DNA of 64,000 nucleotides from Kitasatospora papulosa (GCF_000717245.1 NZ_JNYQ01000009.1:1-64000), one strand, 5' to 3'; positions 33,912 through 43,279 are shown, numbered from the stretch's first letter. Notes: generated from the letters alone by a model not told the origin. A program made the numbers and translations.

Positions 33912-35468
33912 GTGCCCGCATCACGTCCCGAGCTCTCCCTCGTCCCCCGGCCCCGCACGCTCTCGCCGCGCCCGGGCCGCCTCACCCTCGGTAAGGGCAC
34001 CTCCGTACGGGCCCTTCCGGGCGCGGAAGCGGCGGCCGGGCTGCTGCGGACGCTCCTCGGCCCGACGACCGGGCTGCCCCTTCCCCCGTCGTCCGAGGGC
34101 CGCGTCGTCCTGGCGCTCGACCCGCAGCTGGGCGGGCTGGGCGACGAGGGGTACGGCCTCACGATCGGACCGGAGACCCTGCTGCTGAGGGCCGCCCGGC
34201 CCGACGGCCTGCTCCGGGGTGTCCAGACGATCCGGCAGCTGCTGCCGCCCGACGCGCTGTCGGGCGGCGCGTCCGACCGGTCCTGGGAGCTGCCGTGCGT
34301 CGAGATCAGCGATGTGCCCCGGTACCGCTGGCGCGGCACGATGCTCGATGTCGCCCGGCACTTCCAGCCGGTCTCCTGTCTGCGCCGTTACGTGGACCTG
34401 ATGGCGCTGCACAAGCTCAACGTCCTGCATCTGCATCTGACGGACGACCAGGGCTGGCGGATGCCGGTCGACGCCCTCCCCCGGCTGACCTCGGTGGGCG
34501 GGCACCGGGCGCAGTCGCTGTCCGACGGTGTACCGCACGCGGGGGCGTACACCAAGGCCGAGCTGCGCGACCTGGTCCGTCACGCGCGGGAGCGGGGGGT
34601 GACCGTCGTGCCGGAGATCGAGATGCCGGGACATGTGCGCGCCGCTCTGGCGGCCTACCCCGCGCTCGGCAACCGGCCAGGGCGCCAACTGGACGTCTGG
34701 ACCAGGTGGGGCGTCTGCGACACCGTGTTCGGCGTCCACGAGGAGGTCTTCGACTTCTGCCGGACCGTGCTCCAGGAGGTCATGGACGTCTTCCCGTCCC
34801 CCTACATCCACCTCGGCGGCGACGAATGCCCCACGGGCGAATGGGAGGACAGCCCCGCGGCCCGGGACCGTGCGGCGGCCGCGGGGCTCTCCGGCCCCGG
34901 CGGCCTGCACGGCTGGTTCATGGGCAGGGTCGGCTCGTTCCTCGTGGAGCAGGGACGCCGGCCGGTCGGCTGGGCCGAGACGGGGGGCGAACTGCCGCCC
35001 GAGTTCACGGTGATGACGTGGCGCGACCCCGCGCTCGCGGCGGCGCGGCGCGGGCACCAGGTGGTGGCCGCGCACCACCGTGCCACGTACCTGGACTACG
35101 CCCAGTCCACGGATCCGGACGAGCCCCCCGGCCAGCGGGGCGCCCTCGTCCCCCTGCACGCGGTGCACGCCGGCGACCCGGTGCCGCGGGGCGCGGGACC
35201 GGAGGAGGCGTCCCGTGTCCTGGGCACCCAGGCCCAGTTGTGGACCGAGTACGTGAGGACGCCGGAGCAGATCGAGTACCTGGCCTACCCCAGGCTGTGC
35301 GCGCTGGCCGACCGCGCCTGGTCCGGCGGGCGCAGCGACTGGCCCGGCTTCGTCGAGCGGCTGCGCGACCACACCGCCCGGCTGGACGCCCTCGGCGTCC
35401 GGTACCGGCCCCTCACCACGCGGTCCCTGGCGACCGCGTCCGCAGGTACAGCGCGACCCCCTCGGTAA
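33912..35468 (+). CDS. beta-N-acetylhexosaminidase, GH20
   Basis: A 518-residue GH20 enzyme that removes terminal GlcNAc (or GalNAc) using substrate-assisted catalysis. Key motifs are LNVLHLHLTDDQGWRM, EIEMPGHVRAALAAYP and the catalytic Asp-Glu pair in YIHLGGDECPTGEW. The N-terminal GH20b domain (residues about 10-130) precedes the barrel. There is no signal peptide, so it should act in the cytoplasm on imported chitooligosaccharides. The GTG has a GGAGG ribosome site; it is the fourth gene of the importer operon with a 65-bp gap. Confidence 0.94.
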   Translation: MPASRPELSLVPRPRTLSPRPGRLTLGKGTSVRALPGAEAAAGLLRTLLGPTTGLPLPPSSEGRVVLALDPQLGGLGDEGYGLTIGPETLLLRAARPDGLLRGVQTIRQLLPPDALSGGASDRSWELPCVEISDVPRYRWRGTMLDVARHFQPVSCLRRYVDLMALHKLNVLHLHLTDDQGWRMPVDALPRLTSVGGHRAQSLSDGVPHAGAYTKAELRDLVRHARERGVTVVPEIEMPGHVRAALAAYPALGNRPGRQLDVWTRWGVCDTVFGVHEEVFDFCRTVLQEVMDVFPSPYIHLGGDECPTGEWEDSPAARDRAAAAGLSGPGGLHGWFMGRVGSFLVEQGRRPVGWAETGGELPPEFTVMTWRDPALAAARRGHQVVAAHHRATYLDYAQSTDPDEPPGQRGALVPLHAVHAGDPVPRGAGPEEASRVLGTQAQLWTEYVRTPEQIEYLAYPRLCALADRAWSGGRSDWPGFVERLRDHTARLDALGVRYRPLTTRSLATASAGTARPPR

Positions 35469-35502
35469 GTCATCCCCCACCGTTCCGGAGAGGAACACCG
35501 CC

Positions 35503-36933
35503 ATGAGCACATTCCGCAGGAGCCGTATCCGCGCGGCGGCGGCCGCCGCCGTGACCCTGGCGCTGGGCTGCACGGCCCTCGCCGCCCTGCCCGCGACCGC
35601 CGGTGCCGCGGCGGCCGGCGGGCTCGTCGTCCAGTACCGCACGAGCGCGTCCGGGGCCACGGCCGACCAGAGCGAACCGTGGCTGAAGGTCCGCAACACG
35701 GGCAGCACGAGCGTGCCGCTCGCGGACGTCAAGGTGCGCTACTACTTCAAGGGCGACTCCGCCTCGGCCGCGTACCGTTTCGCCTGCTCATGGGCGGTGA
35801 AGGGGTGCGCGAACATCACCGGGACGTTCGGAACCCTGCCGAACCCGACCGCCACCGCCGACCGGTACCTGGAGATCGCCTTCACCCCGGGTGCGGGCAG
35901 CCTCGCTCCGGGTGCCGACACCGGGGACATGCAACTGCGCTTCCACCGCGCGGACTGGCAGACCCTGAGGCAGAGCGACGACTACTCGTTCGGCGCCGAG
36001 CGGAGCACCTACGCCGACTGGTCCCGGGTCACCGCCCGGCTGGGCGGGGTCACGGCCTGGGGCGAGGCTCCGGGCGGTGACGGCCCGACCGATCCGACCG
36101 ATCCCCCCACCGACCCGCCGGCCGACGGGCCCACGCTGTTCGACGACTTCAACTACACGGGTCACGCGGACCCGAGGATCGCGGCGAACGGCTGGAGTGT
36201 CCGTTCGAACTCCGGTGGCCCCGGTGTGCCGGGAGCCGTCTGGGCGCCCGAGAAGGTCACGTTCGCGAGCCGGGACGGCAACTCGATCATGAATCTGGAG
36301 ACGTCGACCGCCGGTACGGGCGCCTCCACGGTGCAGACGGAGATCCTCACGAAGTCCATGAAGTTCCGCAACGGCACCTATGCGGCCCGCGTGAAGTTCA
36401 GCGACGCCCCGAGGTCGGGCCCGGACGGCGACCACCTCGTCCAGACCTTCTTCACGATCAACGACCTGAAGGCGCCGATGGCGGACGACTACGCGGAGTA
36501 CGACTTCGAGTACCTGCCCAACGGCGGGTGGGGCGAGCCGTCGAACATCCTTTACACCACGTCCTGGGAGACCTACCGGCCCGATCCCTGGGAGGCGGTC
36601 AACCAGCACAGTGAGGCGCGCGTGAGCTATGCCGGGTGGCACGACCTGGTGGTGACGATCGACGGCGGCGCCATCACGTACTACGTCGACGGGCAGCTCT
36701 TCGGCACGCACGGGGCGGCGTACCTCCCGGAGCGGCCCATGTCGATCAACTTCAACCAGTGGCTGATCGACCTGGCCGGTCGGACCAGCACCACCCCGCG
36801 CGCGTACGACCAGCAGGTGGACTACGTGCTGCACGTGAAGGACCAGGTCCTCACCCCGGCCCAGGTGTCGGCTCTGGTGAGCGGTTACCGGGCGGCGGGC
36901 ACGACCTTCCGGGACACGGTGCCAGGGGTCTGA
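35503..36933 (+). CDS. secreted CBM3 - GH16-type protein
   Basis: A 476-residue exported protein. A signal peptide (residues about 1-40) is followed by a CBM3-like module (LVVQYRTSASGATADQSEPW, LKVRNTGSTSVPLADVKVRYYF, residues about 43-185), a PTDPTDPPTDPP linker and a GH16-type beta-jelly-roll catalytic domain (residues about 210-455). The catalytic strand reads YAEYDFEYLPNGGWG, an ExDxE motif as in beta-1,3-glucanases and relatives. The polysaccharide cut cannot be told. It starts 34 bp after the hexosaminidase stop with a GGAG site, so it may be co-transcribed, which hints at a chitin- or glucan-containing target such as fungal wall. Confidence 0.82.
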   Translation: MSTFRRSRIRAAAAAAVTLALGCTALAALPATAGAAAAGGLVVQYRTSASGATADQSEPWLKVRNTGSTSVPLADVKVRYYFKGDSASAAYRFACSWAVKGCANITGTFGTLPNPTATADRYLEIAFTPGAGSLAPGADTGDMQLRFHRADWQTLRQSDDYSFGAERSTYADWSRVTARLGGVTAWGEAPGGDGPTDPTDPPTDPPADGPTLFDDFNYTGHADPRIAANGWSVRSNSGGPGVPGAVWAPEKVTFASRDGNSIMNLETSTAGTGASTVQTEILTKSMKFRNGTYAARVKFSDAPRSGPDGDHLVQTFFTINDLKAPMADDYAEYDFEYLPNGGWGEPSNILYTTSWETYRPDPWEAVNQHSEARVSYAGWHDLVVTIDGGAITYYVDGQLFGTHGAAYLPERPMSINFNQWLIDLAGRTSTTPRAYDQQVDYVLHVKDQVLTPAQVSALVSGYRAAGTTFRDTVPGV

Positions 36934-36947
36934 CCAGGGAGATGTGA

Positions 36948-36992
36948 ACGGGGGCGGGGTGGAGGCCGGGGTGGCCTCCGCCCCGCTCCCGT
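36948..36992 (+). terminator. terminator after the CBM3-GH16 gene
   Basis: Arms 36948-36967 and 36973-36992 pair over 20 positions with two G-U pairs and a 5-nt loop, ending the importer/hydrolase operon just before the hyi promoter. Confidence 0.8.
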
Positions 36993-37016
36993 CCGCCCCG
37001 GAATCGGGGCGGCCTC

Positions 37017-37081
37017 TTGACAGCCCCCTCACCGGCCGGGCAATCTTCCGTTGAGCAGAAACCAACTTCCGCAATACGGAA
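37017..37081 (+). promoter_or_regulatory. hyi promoter with AllR-type operator pair
   Basis: A -35 TTGACA (37017-37022) and a -10-like CAATCT (37041-37046) are 18 bp apart. Two 15-bp boxes follow, TTCCGTTGAGCAGAA (37046-37060) and TTCCGCAATACGGAA (37067-37081), 21 bp apart start to start. The second runs into the AGGAG ribosome site, so binding would block both initiation and leader passage. Confidence 0.7.
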
Positions 37082-37091
37082 GGAGCGCATG

Positions 37092-37931
37092 ATGGGCTTC
37101 TCGGACCAGCGCTTCGATGTGAACCTCTCGATCCTCTTCACCGAACTCCCGCTCCTGGAGCGCCCGGCGGCGGCAGCCGCCGCGGGGTTCACGGCGGTCG
37201 AGCTCTGGTGGCCCTGGATCGAGACCCCCACCCCGGCGCAGACCGAGCTCGACGCCCTGAAGAAGGCGCTCGACGACGCGGGAACGCAGCTGGTGGGGCT
37301 GAACTTCTACGCGGGCCGGCTCCCCGGCCCCGACCGCGGGGCGCTCTCCCTGCCCGGCGAGGAGTCGGACCGCTTCCGCGCCAACATCGACGTGGCCGCG
37401 GACTTCGCCGCCTCGGTCGGCTGCAAGGCGCTCAACGCCCTCTACGGCAACCGCGTCGAGGGCGTGGACCCGGCCGTCCAGGACGAACTGGCCCTGGAGA
37501 ACCTGGTCCTGGCCGCCCGCGCGGCCCACCGGATCGGGGCGACCCTGCTGATCGAGACCCTCAACGGCACGGAGTCGCCGCTCTACCCGCTGGTGAGCGC
37601 ACCGGCCGGCGTCGAGGTCGTCGACCGTGTCAACGAGGCGACGGGCCTGGGCAACGCCACCTTCCTGCTGGACCTGTACCACCTGTCGATGAACGGCGAG
37701 GACCTCAGCCAGGTGATCAAGACGTACGCCGCGAGGACCGGCCACGTCCAGATCGCCGACAACCCGGGGCGCGGCGCGCCCGGCACCGGCTCGCTCCCGC
37801 TGGAGCGGCTCCTCGACGAGCTGACCGAGGCCGGTTACGACGGCCGGGTCGGCCTGGAGTACAAGCCGGGCGACCGCCCGAGCGCGGAGGCCTTCGACTG
37901 GCTCCCCGCCGAGGCCCGGCCGGCCCGCTGA
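37092..37931 (+). CDS. hyi: hydroxypyruvate isomerase family TIM-barrel protein
   Basis: A 279-residue xylose-isomerase-like barrel. It matches the Hyi family in RFDVNLSILFTELPLLERPAAA (core FDVNLSILFTELPLLE), ELWWPW, LIETLNGTESPLYPL and GHVQIADNPGRGAPGTG; the Glu, Asp, His and Glu metal ligands of the family are in these blocks. Hyi interconverts hydroxypyruvate and tartronate semialdehyde, the product of Gcl. Two ATGs lie in tandem (37089 and 37092); the second has the better 6-nt spacing from AGGAG. It is followed by the reductase gene after 43 bp, forming the hyi-glxR operon under the AllR-type operators. Confidence 0.92.
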   Translation: MGFSDQRFDVNLSILFTELPLLERPAAAAAAGFTAVELWWPWIETPTPAQTELDALKKALDDAGTQLVGLNFYAGRLPGPDRGALSLPGEESDRFRANIDVAADFAASVGCKALNALYGNRVEGVDPAVQDELALENLVLAARAAHRIGATLLIETLNGTESPLYPLVSAPAGVEVVDRVNEATGLGNATFLLDLYHLSMNGEDLSQVIKTYAARTGHVQIADNPGRGAPGTGSLPLERLLDELTEAGYDGRVGLEYKPGDRPSAEAFDWLPAEARPAR

Positions 37932-37974
37932 GGCCACCCGCCCCACGTACACACGCTCAACGGAAGGCACCCTC

Positions 37975-38868
37975 ATGAGCAGCAATCTCCCCACGGTCGC
38001 CTGGATCGGCCTCGGCATCATGGGCTCGCCCATGTCCGAGAACCTGGTGAAGGCCGGTTACCAGGTGACCGGTTACACCCTGGAGCAGGACAAGGTCGAC
38101 CGGCTCGTCGCGGCGGGCGGCCGGGGTGCCGCCTCCATCGCGGAGGCCGTCCGTGACGCCGACGTCGTCATCACGATGGTCCCGGCGTCCCCGCAGGTCG
38201 AGGCCATCGCGTACGGCCCGGACGGCATCCTGGAGAACGCCCGCGAGGGCGCCCTGCTGATCGACATGTCCTCGATCACGCCGCAGACCTCCGTGGACCT
38301 GGCGTCCCACGCGAAGGAGAAGGGCATCCGCGTGCTGGACGCCCCCGTCTCCGGCGGTGAGGCCGGAGCGATCGAGGCCGTCCTGTCCATCATGGTCGGC
38401 GGCGAACAGACCGACTTCGACAGCGCGAAGCCGCTGCTCGACGCACTCGGCAGGACCATCGTGCTGTGCGGGCCGCACGGCTCCGGCCAGACGGTGAAGG
38501 CGGCCAACCAGCTGATCGTCGCGGTCAACATCCAGGCCTGCGCCGAGGCCGTCGTCTTCCTGGAGAAGTCGGGCGTCGACCTGTCCGCCGCGCTCGACGT
38601 GCTCAACGGCGGACTCGCCGGCTCGACGGTCCTGACCCGCAAGAAGGAGAACTTCCTCAAGCGGGACTTCGCCCCGGGCTTCCGGATCGACCTTCACCAC
38701 AAGGACATGGGCATCGTCACGGACGCCGCCCGCAACGTCGGCGCGGCGCTGCCCGTCGGCGCGGTCGTGGCCCAGCTCGTGGCCTCCCTGCGCGCCCAGG
38801 GCGACGGCGGCCTCGACCACTCGGCTCTGCTGCGCTCGGTCGAGCGGCTCTCCGGCTCCCAGGTCTGA
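37975..38868 (+). CDS. glxR: 2-hydroxy-3-oxopropionate (tartronate semialdehyde) reductase
   Basis: A 297-residue beta-hydroxyacid dehydrogenase. The dinucleotide motif GLGIMGSPMSENL lies at residues about 11-23, the substrate-binding DAPVSGGEAGA near 123, the catalytic Lys in GSGQTVKAANQL near 175 and KDFAPGF-like KRDFAPGFRIDLHHKD near 230. It reduces the Gcl product to D-glycerate with NAD(P)H. An AAGG ribosome site precedes the ATG at 37975. Co-transcribed with hyi. Confidence 0.95.
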   Translation: MSSNLPTVAWIGLGIMGSPMSENLVKAGYQVTGYTLEQDKVDRLVAAGGRGAASIAEAVRDADVVITMVPASPQVEAIAYGPDGILENAREGALLIDMSSITPQTSVDLASHAKEKGIRVLDAPVSGGEAGAIEAVLSIMVGGEQTDFDSAKPLLDALGRTIVLCGPHGSGQTVKAANQLIVAVNIQACAEAVVFLEKSGVDLSAALDVLNGGLAGSTVLTRKKENFLKRDFAPGFRIDLHHKDMGIVTDAARNVGAALPVGAVVAQLVASLRAQGDGGLDHSALLRSVERLSGSQV

Positions 38869-38973
38869 CACCCCGGCCCGCCCCAGGGCCCCCTGAACTC
38901 CGGGTCGCGGCGGCGCTGACACCTGTCCTGTCGCGCCCAGGCGTCGCCGCGTCCCGGAACCCTCTCCTCCAAT

Positions 38974-39015
38974 TTCAACAAACTGTTGACGCGCTGATCG
39001 TGGCGAATCTACTCT
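38974..39015 (+). promoter_or_regulatory. catalase promoter with inverted-repeat operator
   Basis: TTCAAC-AAACT-GTTGAC (38974-38990) overlaps the -35 TTGACG (38986-38991); a -10-like TACTCT (39010-39015) lies 18 bp further on. Twenty-one bases here (38971-38991) are identical to the reverse strand of the uraD promoter region, so both genes probably answer to the same regulator. Confidence 0.65.
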
Positions 39016-39051
39016 CCTGAAACCGTCAGCAGCTCCGTACGGAAGGCCTCC

Positions 39052-40509
39052 ATGTCCCAGCGTGTGCTCACGACCGAGTCAGGCGCCCCGGTCGCCGACA
39101 ACCAGAACTCCGCCACGGCCGGCGCCGGCGGGCCGCTCCTCATCCAGGACCAGCACCTGCTGGAGAAGCTCGCCCGCTTCAACCGTGAGCGCATCCCGGA
39201 GCGCGTGGTCCACGCCCGCGGCTCCGGCGCGTACGGCTACTTCGAGGTGACGGACGACGTCACCGGGTTCACCCGCGCCGACTTCCTCTCCGAAGTGGGC
39301 CGCCGCACCGAGACGTTCGTCCGCTTCTCCACCGTCGCCGACTCGCTGGGCGGCGCCGACGCCGTGCGCGACCCCCGCGGTTTCGCGCTGAAGTTCTACA
39401 CGAACGAGGGCAACTACGACCTCGTCGGCAACAACACGCCGGTCTTCTTCATCAAGGACCCGCTGAAGTTCCCCGACTTCATCCACTCGCAGAAGCGCGA
39501 CCCCTTCACGGGGCGCCAGGAGCCGGACAACGTCTGGGACTTCTGGGCGCACTCCCCCGAGTCGACGCACCAGATCACCTGGCTGATGGGCGACCGCGGC
39601 ATCCCCGCCTCCTACCGTCACATGAACGGCTTCGGCTCGCACACCTACCGGTGGACGAACGCGCAGGACGAGGCCTTCTTCGTGAAGTACCACTTCAGGA
39701 CGAACCAGGGCGTGCGCTCGCTCTCCGCCGAGCAGGGCGCCGAACAGGTCGGCAAGGACGCCAACTCGCACCAGACGGACCTGCTCCAGGCCATCGAGCG
39801 GGGCGTCAACCCGTCCTGGACGCTGCACGTCCAGGTGATGCCCGCCGCCGAGGCCGCGGACTACCGCTTCAACCCGTTCGACGTCACGAAGGTGTGGCCG
39901 CACGCCGACTACCCGCTCCAGCGGGTCGGCCGCCTGGTCCTGGACCGCAACCCGGACAACGTCTTCGCCGAGGTGGAGCAGGCGGCGTTCTCCCCGAACA
40001 ACTTCGTGCCCGGCATCGGCCCGTCCCCGGACAAGATGCTCCAGGGCCGGCTGTTCGCCTACGCCGACGCGCAGCGCTACCGCCTGGGCGTCAACCACAC
40101 CCAGCTCCCGGTCAACGCTCCGAAGGCGGCGACCGTCGACCACTACGGCCGCGACGGGCTGCACGCCACCCGCTACGGCTCGCGCCAGGACAAGAACTAC
40201 GAGCCCAACTCCTACGCCGGTCCCGCGCAGACCGGGCAGGCCCTGGCGGCCCCGCTCGCGGTCGACGGCTGGACGGGCACGCACGAGGCGCCCGCCCACA
40301 CCAAGGACGACGACTTCTTCCAGGCCGGCGAGCTCTACCGGCTGATGTCGGCGGACGAGAAGGACCGTCTGGTCGCCAACATCGCCGGTGGGCTCTCGCA
40401 GGTCACCCGTGACGACGTCATCGAGAAGAACCTCGCACACTTCCACGCCGCCGACGCCGACTACGGCAGGCGCGTGGAGGAGGCCGTCCGCGCCCTGCGC
40501 GAGGACTGA
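39052..40509 (+). CDS. katA: catalase, small-subunit monofunctional type
   Basis: A 485-residue heme catalase. The distal His is in ERVVHARGSGAYGYFEVT, the distal Asn region in DPRGFALKFYTNEGNYDLVGNN (core FALKFYTNEGNYDLVGNN) and the heme-ligand Tyr in RLFAYADAQRYRLG. It dismutates H2O2 in the cytoplasm. The ATG has a weak purine-rich site upstream. It is placed between glxR and gcl, and the shared operator with the uricase operon points to removal of the H2O2 made by uricase rather than to a general oxidative-stress role. Confidence 0.97.
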   Translation: MSQRVLTTESGAPVADNQNSATAGAGGPLLIQDQHLLEKLARFNRERIPERVVHARGSGAYGYFEVTDDVTGFTRADFLSEVGRRTETFVRFSTVADSLGGADAVRDPRGFALKFYTNEGNYDLVGNNTPVFFIKDPLKFPDFIHSQKRDPFTGRQEPDNVWDFWAHSPESTHQITWLMGDRGIPASYRHMNGFGSHTYRWTNAQDEAFFVKYHFRTNQGVRSLSAEQGAEQVGKDANSHQTDLLQAIERGVNPSWTLHVQVMPAAEAADYRFNPFDVTKVWPHADYPLQRVGRLVLDRNPDNVFAEVEQAAFSPNNFVPGIGPSPDKMLQGRLFAYADAQRYRLGVNHTQLPVNAPKAATVDHYGRDGLHATRYGSRQDKNYEPNSYAGPAQTGQALAAPLAVDGWTGTHEAPAHTKDDDFFQAGELYRLMSADEKDRLVANIAGGLSQVTRDDVIEKNLAHFHAADADYGRRVEEAVRALRED

Positions 40510-40699
40510 GCCTCCCACCGGACCCTGCCCGTGCCACGCACCCGGATGAGGGGTGGCGCACGGCACCGGCAGGACGGGGCCGCGGCGGCGGACGACGCCA
40601 GTGCGGTGGCGAAGGGCCGGGCGGCCCGGTTCCGGACCTGAGGGAACCGCTCCGCCCGCCGCCCGCGTCCACCGTCGCGGTCGCCGTGGAACACAGGGC

Positions 40700-40746
40700 A
40701 GCAGGGGTGCGGTGCAGGCCGGTTCGGCCTGCACCGCACCCCTGCT
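40700..40746. terminator. strong hairpin downstream of catalase
   Basis: Arms 40700-40720 and 40726-40746 are perfectly complementary over 21 bp with loop GGTTC and a following TTTC. A weaker hairpin lies at 40524-40573, nearer the catalase stop. The DUF6083 gene is convergent, so it may serve both. Confidence 0.85.
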
Positions 40747-40782
40747 TTCATGTGCGCCAGCCGCCGGCCACGGGGAGCGGGG

Positions 40783-41232
40783 TCACCCCGTGTCCGGGAG
40801 ATCCTCTCCGGGGAGGTCGAACAGGCGTTGTGTGCGCTGCCCGTTGTGGTGCCGCAGGGCCGTCACCCACGGCCAGTGGTCCTCGGGCTCCAGACACGGA
40901 CAGGCGATGCGGTGCGGGATGCGGCACATCGCGCCGGGCAGCGGCTCCGCGTCCCACAGGTTCATGGCGGTACCCGTCGAGGTGATGATCCACCGCCGCC
41001 GGGGCGGGACGGTGTGGGCCGGGACGAGGATGCGGGGCTCCAGCAGGATCCAGTGCCCCGGATAGCCGGTGGCGTACCGGTCCTGCGGGAGTTCGCAGAA
41101 CGGGCACTCGGGTGGCGCGGGTGGTCGTGGGGCGGTGGCACCTTCGAGGAGCGCGTGGAAGGCTGCCGTCAGATGGTCGGAGTCGCCGTCGGGCCGGTCC
41201 GGGCAGGACGCGTGGTACTCGGTGTCCCCCAT
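40783..41232 (-). CDS. DUF6083-like hypothetical protein
   Basis: A 149-residue protein with CPFCELPQDRYATGYPGHWILLEP, VPAHTVPPRRRWIITSTGTAMN and IPHRIACPCLEPED. The Cys pairs (CPFC, CPC) suggest a zinc ribbon. The RRRWIITSTGTAMNLWD core resembles the Streptomyces family DUF6083, whose function is unknown; the name is from memory. The ATG at 41232 gives MGDTEYHASC; longer frames upstream are Arg/Pro-rich and unlikely to be translated. It is convergent with catalase and co-directional with gcl but separated from it by a terminator. Confidence 0.75.
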   Translation of the reverse strand: MGDTEYHASCPDRPDGDSDHLTAAFHALLEGATAPRPPAPPECPFCELPQDRYATGYPGHWILLEPRILVPAHTVPPRRRWIITSTGTAMNLWDAEPLPGAMCRIPHRIACPCLEPEDHWPWVTALRHHNGQRTQRLFDLPGEDLPDTG

Positions 41233-41409
41233 GGGCCAAGGATCCGGGCGGGGACCACGGTTCGGGTAGGACGCGATCCGGCCGCACCGCGTGGGACGGA
41301 TGCCCCGCGGTGTGCCGGAGGACGCCCCGTGAGGCACCCGCGGACACCGGAGCCACGGAGAGCGGGGCCGGACCCCGCCCCTGCCGGCTCCACGACGCGC
41401 GCGGACGAC

Positions 41410-41469
41410 ACCGGGGCCCGGCCCGCGCACGCCTCCCGGTCGGGAGGAGTGGGCGGGCCGGGCCCCGGT
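41410..41469 (-). terminator. two-tier hairpin after gcl
   Basis: Outer arms 41410-41426 and 41453-41469 pair perfectly over 17 bp and enclose a second stem CCTCCC/GGGAGG (41432-41437/41442-41447). It starts 26 bp after the gcl stop. The rest of 41233-41494 holds no gene. Confidence 0.8.
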
Positions 41470-41494
41470 GGGCTTCCGGCGGTGGCCCGCGAGG

Positions 41495-43279
41495 TCAGGA
41501 GACCGCCAGCGGGCGGATCGCGGTCGGGGCGTGCCCGGGCTCGGTCGCCACGTCCTCGAACTCGTTGACGGACGCGATGTCCGTCCCGCTCATCGAGATG
41601 TTGGTGACCCGCTCCAGGATCGCCTCGACGACGACGGGCACCCGGTGTTCCACCGCGAGCTTCTTCGCCTCCTCGAAGGCGGGCAGCAGCCGGTCCGGCT
41701 CGGTGACCCGGATCGCCTTGCAGCCCAGCCCTTCGACGACCTTGACGTGGTCCACGCCGTAGACGCCCAGCTCCGGGGAGTTCTGGTTCTCGAACTCCAG
41801 GTTGACCTGGAAGTCGATGTCGAAGGTGCGCTGCGCCTGCCGGATCAGCCCCAGGTAGGAGTTGTTCACCAGGACATGCACGTACGGGATGCGGTGCTGG
41901 GCGCCGACGGCGAGCTCCTCCAGCATGAACTGGAAGTCGTAGTCGCCGGAGAGGGCCACCACGGAGCCGTCCGGGTCGGCCGTGGCGACGCCCAGCGCGG
42001 CGGGGATCGTCCAGCCGAGCGGTCCGGCCTGGCCGCAGTTGATCCAGTGGCGGGGCCGGTAGACGTGCAGCATCTGCGCGCCCGCGATCTGGGAGAGGCC
42101 GATGGTGGTGACGTACCGGGTCTCGGGGCCGAACGCCCGGTTCATCTCCTCGTACACCCGCTGGGGCTTCAGCGGTACGTCGTCGAAGTGCGTACGGCGC
42201 TGCAGCGCGGCCCGGCGCTCCTGCGTGGACGCGGCCCAGACCGAGCGGTCCTTCAGCTCGCCCGCGTCCTTCAGCTCCCGTGCCACCTCGACGAGGAGCG
42301 CCAGCGCGGCCTTGGCGTCGGAGGCGATGCCGAGGTCCGGGGCGAAGATCCTGCCCAGCTGGGTGGGCTCGATGTCGATGTGGACGAAGGTGCGGCCCTG
42401 CCGGTAGACGTCCAGCTTGCCGGTGTGACGGTTGGCCCAGCGGTTGCCGACGCCGAGGACGAAGTCGGACTCCAGGAAGTTGGCGTTGCCGTAGCGGTGC
42501 GACGTCTGGAGGCCGACCATGCCCGCGTTCAGGTCGTGGTCGTCGGGGAGGATGCCCCAGCCCATCAGGGTGGGGACGACCGGGACGCCGGTCAGCTCGG
42601 CGAACTCCACCAGGAGTTCCGAGGCGTCGGCGTTGATGATGCCGCCGCCCGCGACGAGCAGCGGCCGCTCGGAGGCGTTGAGCATCTGGATCGCCCGCTC
42701 GATCTGCTTGCGGCTCGCGGCGGGCTTGTGGACGGGCAGCGGCTCGTACAGTTCCGGGTCGAACTCGATCTCGGTGAGCTGCACGTCGATCGGGAGGTCG
42801 ATGAGGACCGGCCCGGGCCGTCCCGTGCGCATCAGGTGGAAGGCCTGCTGGAAGACGCCCGGGACCTGCGCGGCCTCCAGGACGGTGGTCGCGGCCTTGG
42901 TCACCGGCGCGGCGATCGACGCGATGTCGACGGCCTGGAAGTCCTCCTTGTGGAGGACGGCGGTCGGCGCCTGCCCCGTGATGCAGAGGATCGGGATCGA
43001 GTCGGCGACGGCCGAGTAGAGGCCGGTGATCATGTCGGTGCCCGCCGGCCCCGACGTACCGATGCAGACACCGATGTTCCCGGCGCGGGCGCGGGTGTAG
43101 CCCTCCGCCATGTGGGAGGCGCCCTCGACGTGCCGCGCGAGTGTGTGCCGCACCCCGCCGGAGGCCTTGAGGGCCGCGTAGAACGGGTTGATCGCCGCAC
43201 CCGGCACGCCGAACGCGTTGCTGACACCTTCGCGCTTGAGGATCTCAACTGCCGCTCGGGCAGCGGTCATACGAGGCAT
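41495..43279 (-). CDS. gcl: glyoxylate carboligase
   Basis: A 594-residue ThDP enzyme that joins two glyoxylates to tartronate semialdehyde and CO2. It is close to E. coli Gcl along its length: AFGVPGAAINPFYAALK, ARHVEGASHMAEGYTRA (Val where most ThDP enzymes have the catalytic Glu, as in Gcl), LHKEDFQAVDI, GQAGPLGWTIPAALGV and the ThDP motif SGDYDFQFMLEELAVGAQ...VNNSYLGLIRQ (quoted in parts). The ATG at 43279 has an AGGAGC site. Its promoter carries two AllR-type boxes. It feeds GlxR and Hyi encoded 3.5 kb away. Confidence 0.97.
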   Translation of the reverse strand: MPRMTAARAAVEILKREGVSNAFGVPGAAINPFYAALKASGGVRHTLARHVEGASHMAEGYTRARAGNIGVCIGTSGPAGTDMITGLYSAVADSIPILCITGQAPTAVLHKEDFQAVDIASIAAPVTKAATTVLEAAQVPGVFQQAFHLMRTGRPGPVLIDLPIDVQLTEIEFDPELYEPLPVHKPAASRKQIERAIQMLNASERPLLVAGGGIINADASELLVEFAELTGVPVVPTLMGWGILPDDHDLNAGMVGLQTSHRYGNANFLESDFVLGVGNRWANRHTGKLDVYRQGRTFVHIDIEPTQLGRIFAPDLGIASDAKAALALLVEVARELKDAGELKDRSVWAASTQERRAALQRRTHFDDVPLKPQRVYEEMNRAFGPETRYVTTIGLSQIAGAQMLHVYRPRHWINCGQAGPLGWTIPAALGVATADPDGSVVALSGDYDFQFMLEELAVGAQHRIPYVHVLVNNSYLGLIRQAQRTFDIDFQVNLEFENQNSPELGVYGVDHVKVVEGLGCKAIRVTEPDRLLPAFEEAKKLAVEHRVPVVVEAILERVTNISMSGTDIASVNEFEDVATEPGHAPTAIRPLAVS

